From the NCBI GenBank assembly GCA_007135015.1, contig SLJS01000031.1, forward strand, positions 1-6,166: DNA of 6,166 bases, written 5' to 3'. Source of the stretch: Alcanivorax sp. (GTDB lineage Bacteria; Pseudomonadota; Gammaproteobacteria; Pseudomonadales; Alcanivoracaceae). Below are positions 5,808 to 6,166 of the stretch, piece by piece (within the stretch, counting starts at the first letter, position 1; each line of letters starts with the position of its first letter). Under the pieces are notes generated by a model. It was not told the origin of the DNA. It saw nothing but the letters and a program-made list of their open reading frames with translations, and ran no database searches. A program made the position numbers and the translations under genes.

Positions 5808-6008
5808 ATGGCGATTCGTTCCTTCTCCGGCAATACCCCCCGCCCGGGCCCGCGCGTGCTCGTCGATCACGCGCTCGACGGCGCGCTAGACGATCTGGTG
5901 GAAGCGATCACCTGCGCCGAGGGCATCTTACGAGAGCTCGACCTCCCGCGCCCGGAGGGCAACCCGGGCCAACACGCCACGGTCGAGATCCCACTGTTGT
6001 CCCCGTAG
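5808..6008 (+). pseudogene. Possible truncated gamma carbonic anhydrase start fused to unrelated sequence
   Basis: A 66-codon ORF. Its first 21 residues (MAIRSFSGNTPRPGPRVLVDH) look like the opening of gamma-class carbonic anhydrase family proteins, whose typical start is MAIR-F-G-TP-hG-RV-VD. The next expected block (A-VIGDV-hG-----WP---RGD, then hexapeptide repeats and zinc-binding histidines) is absent in all three plus-strand frames. Instead the ORF continues with a leucine/acid-rich stretch and stops at residue 66; the family is usually about 170-180 residues. There is no clear ribosome binding site, and the start codon lies in the palindrome ATGCCGGCAT. Codons rare in GC-rich genomes (CTA, TTA) occur in the second half. 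Most likely it is a deletion remnant; alternatives are a new small protein or chance resemblance over 21 residues. It lies 48 bases before the next gene, same strand. Confidence 0.4.
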
Positions 6009-6056
6009 CGCCCGCGCGGCGAGGTCCCGATCGAGCACGAGCGGAAGGAGCCAGCG

Positions 6057-6166
6057 ATGCAGGCAGAGCGCTATGACGCGATCGTCGTCGGCTCGGGTCA
6101 GGGGGGAAACCCTCTGGCCGGATCGCTGGCCCACGAGGGCCGGCGGGTGGCCATGATCGAACGGCG
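6057..6166 (+). CDS. FAD-dependent pyridine nucleotide-disulfide oxidoreductase, N-terminal part (mercuric-reductase-like)
   Basis: Thirty-six codons are visible before the right edge. After MQAERYD comes AIVVGSGQGG (8-17), the FAD-binding Rossmann motif GxGxxG, then NPLAGSLAHEGRRVAMIER, ending in the acidic residue that binds the ADP ribose. The GQGGNPLA version of the motif is typical of the MerA-like group of flavin disulfide reductases rather than of lipoamide dehydrogenase. The redox-active CxxxxC lies beyond the window, so the reaction (mercuric, glutathione-like or other) cannot be assigned. The start is well supported: AAGGAG (6045-6050) stands 6 bases before the ATG. The upstream ORF is on the same strand 48 bases away, so cotranscription is possible. 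Confidence 0.8.
   Translation, partial: MQAERYDAIVVGSGQGGNPLAGSLAHEGRRVAMIER

Noticed and set aside
5928..6134. 68-codon minus-strand open frame overlapping the oxidoreductase start
   Set aside because: It is antisense to a well-supported start with a good ribosome binding site and has no recognisable domain.

Overview
The window looks like chromosomal sequence from a GC-rich gammaproteobacterium. The evidence is the set of housekeeping genes (SlyD-type isomerase, MoaA, YheV-type zinc protein, oligopeptidase A), their best resemblance to pseudomonad, halomonad and chromatial-type proteins, the GC-rich third codon positions, and the REP-like intergenic repeats. The exact genus cannot be read from the sequence alone.

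Layout, left to right. Positions 1-176 (minus) hold the N-terminus of a cytochrome P450 that runs off the left edge; an FNR/Anr-like palindrome lies about 100 bases upstream of it. Positions 341-823 (minus) encode a short SlyD-type FKBP prolyl isomerase with its own hairpin terminator. It is divergent from moaA (1102-2082, plus), the radical-SAM first enzyme of molybdenum cofactor synthesis, which starts at TTG behind a very strong ribosome binding site and a GC-rich structured leader. Positions 2083-2544 carry no gene but are packed with inverted repeats: a pair of REP-like units nested inside a second pair of arms, plus a further 25-base perfect inverted repeat. Next comes a minus-strand pair, prlC (2806-4842) followed by a small YheV-type zinc protein gene (2545-2730), apparently one transcript. 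On the plus strand follow an orphan secreted beta-sandwich, pilin-like protein (5196-5741), an ORF whose first 20 or so residues look like the start of a gamma-class carbonic anhydrase but which then diverges and stops (5808-6008), and the start of a FAD-dependent disulfide oxidoreductase of the mercuric-reductase-like group (6057 to the right edge).

How they fit together. Most genes are independent housekeeping units and not one pathway. The prlC-yheV pair is a familiar neighbourhood, and from memory a gamma carbonic anhydrase gene often sits next to prlC in pseudomonads and relatives. Here only a carbonic-anhydrase-like start survives, about 965 bases beyond the prlC start, with the pilin-like gene in between. 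This suggests a rearranged or inserted segment at about 4960-6008. No phage, integrase, CRISPR array, tRNA or rRNA was seen. The points most worth a second look are the nested repeat cluster, the P450 regulatory palindrome, the moaA leader hairpin, and the chimeric carbonic-anhydrase start beside an orphan pilin-like gene.
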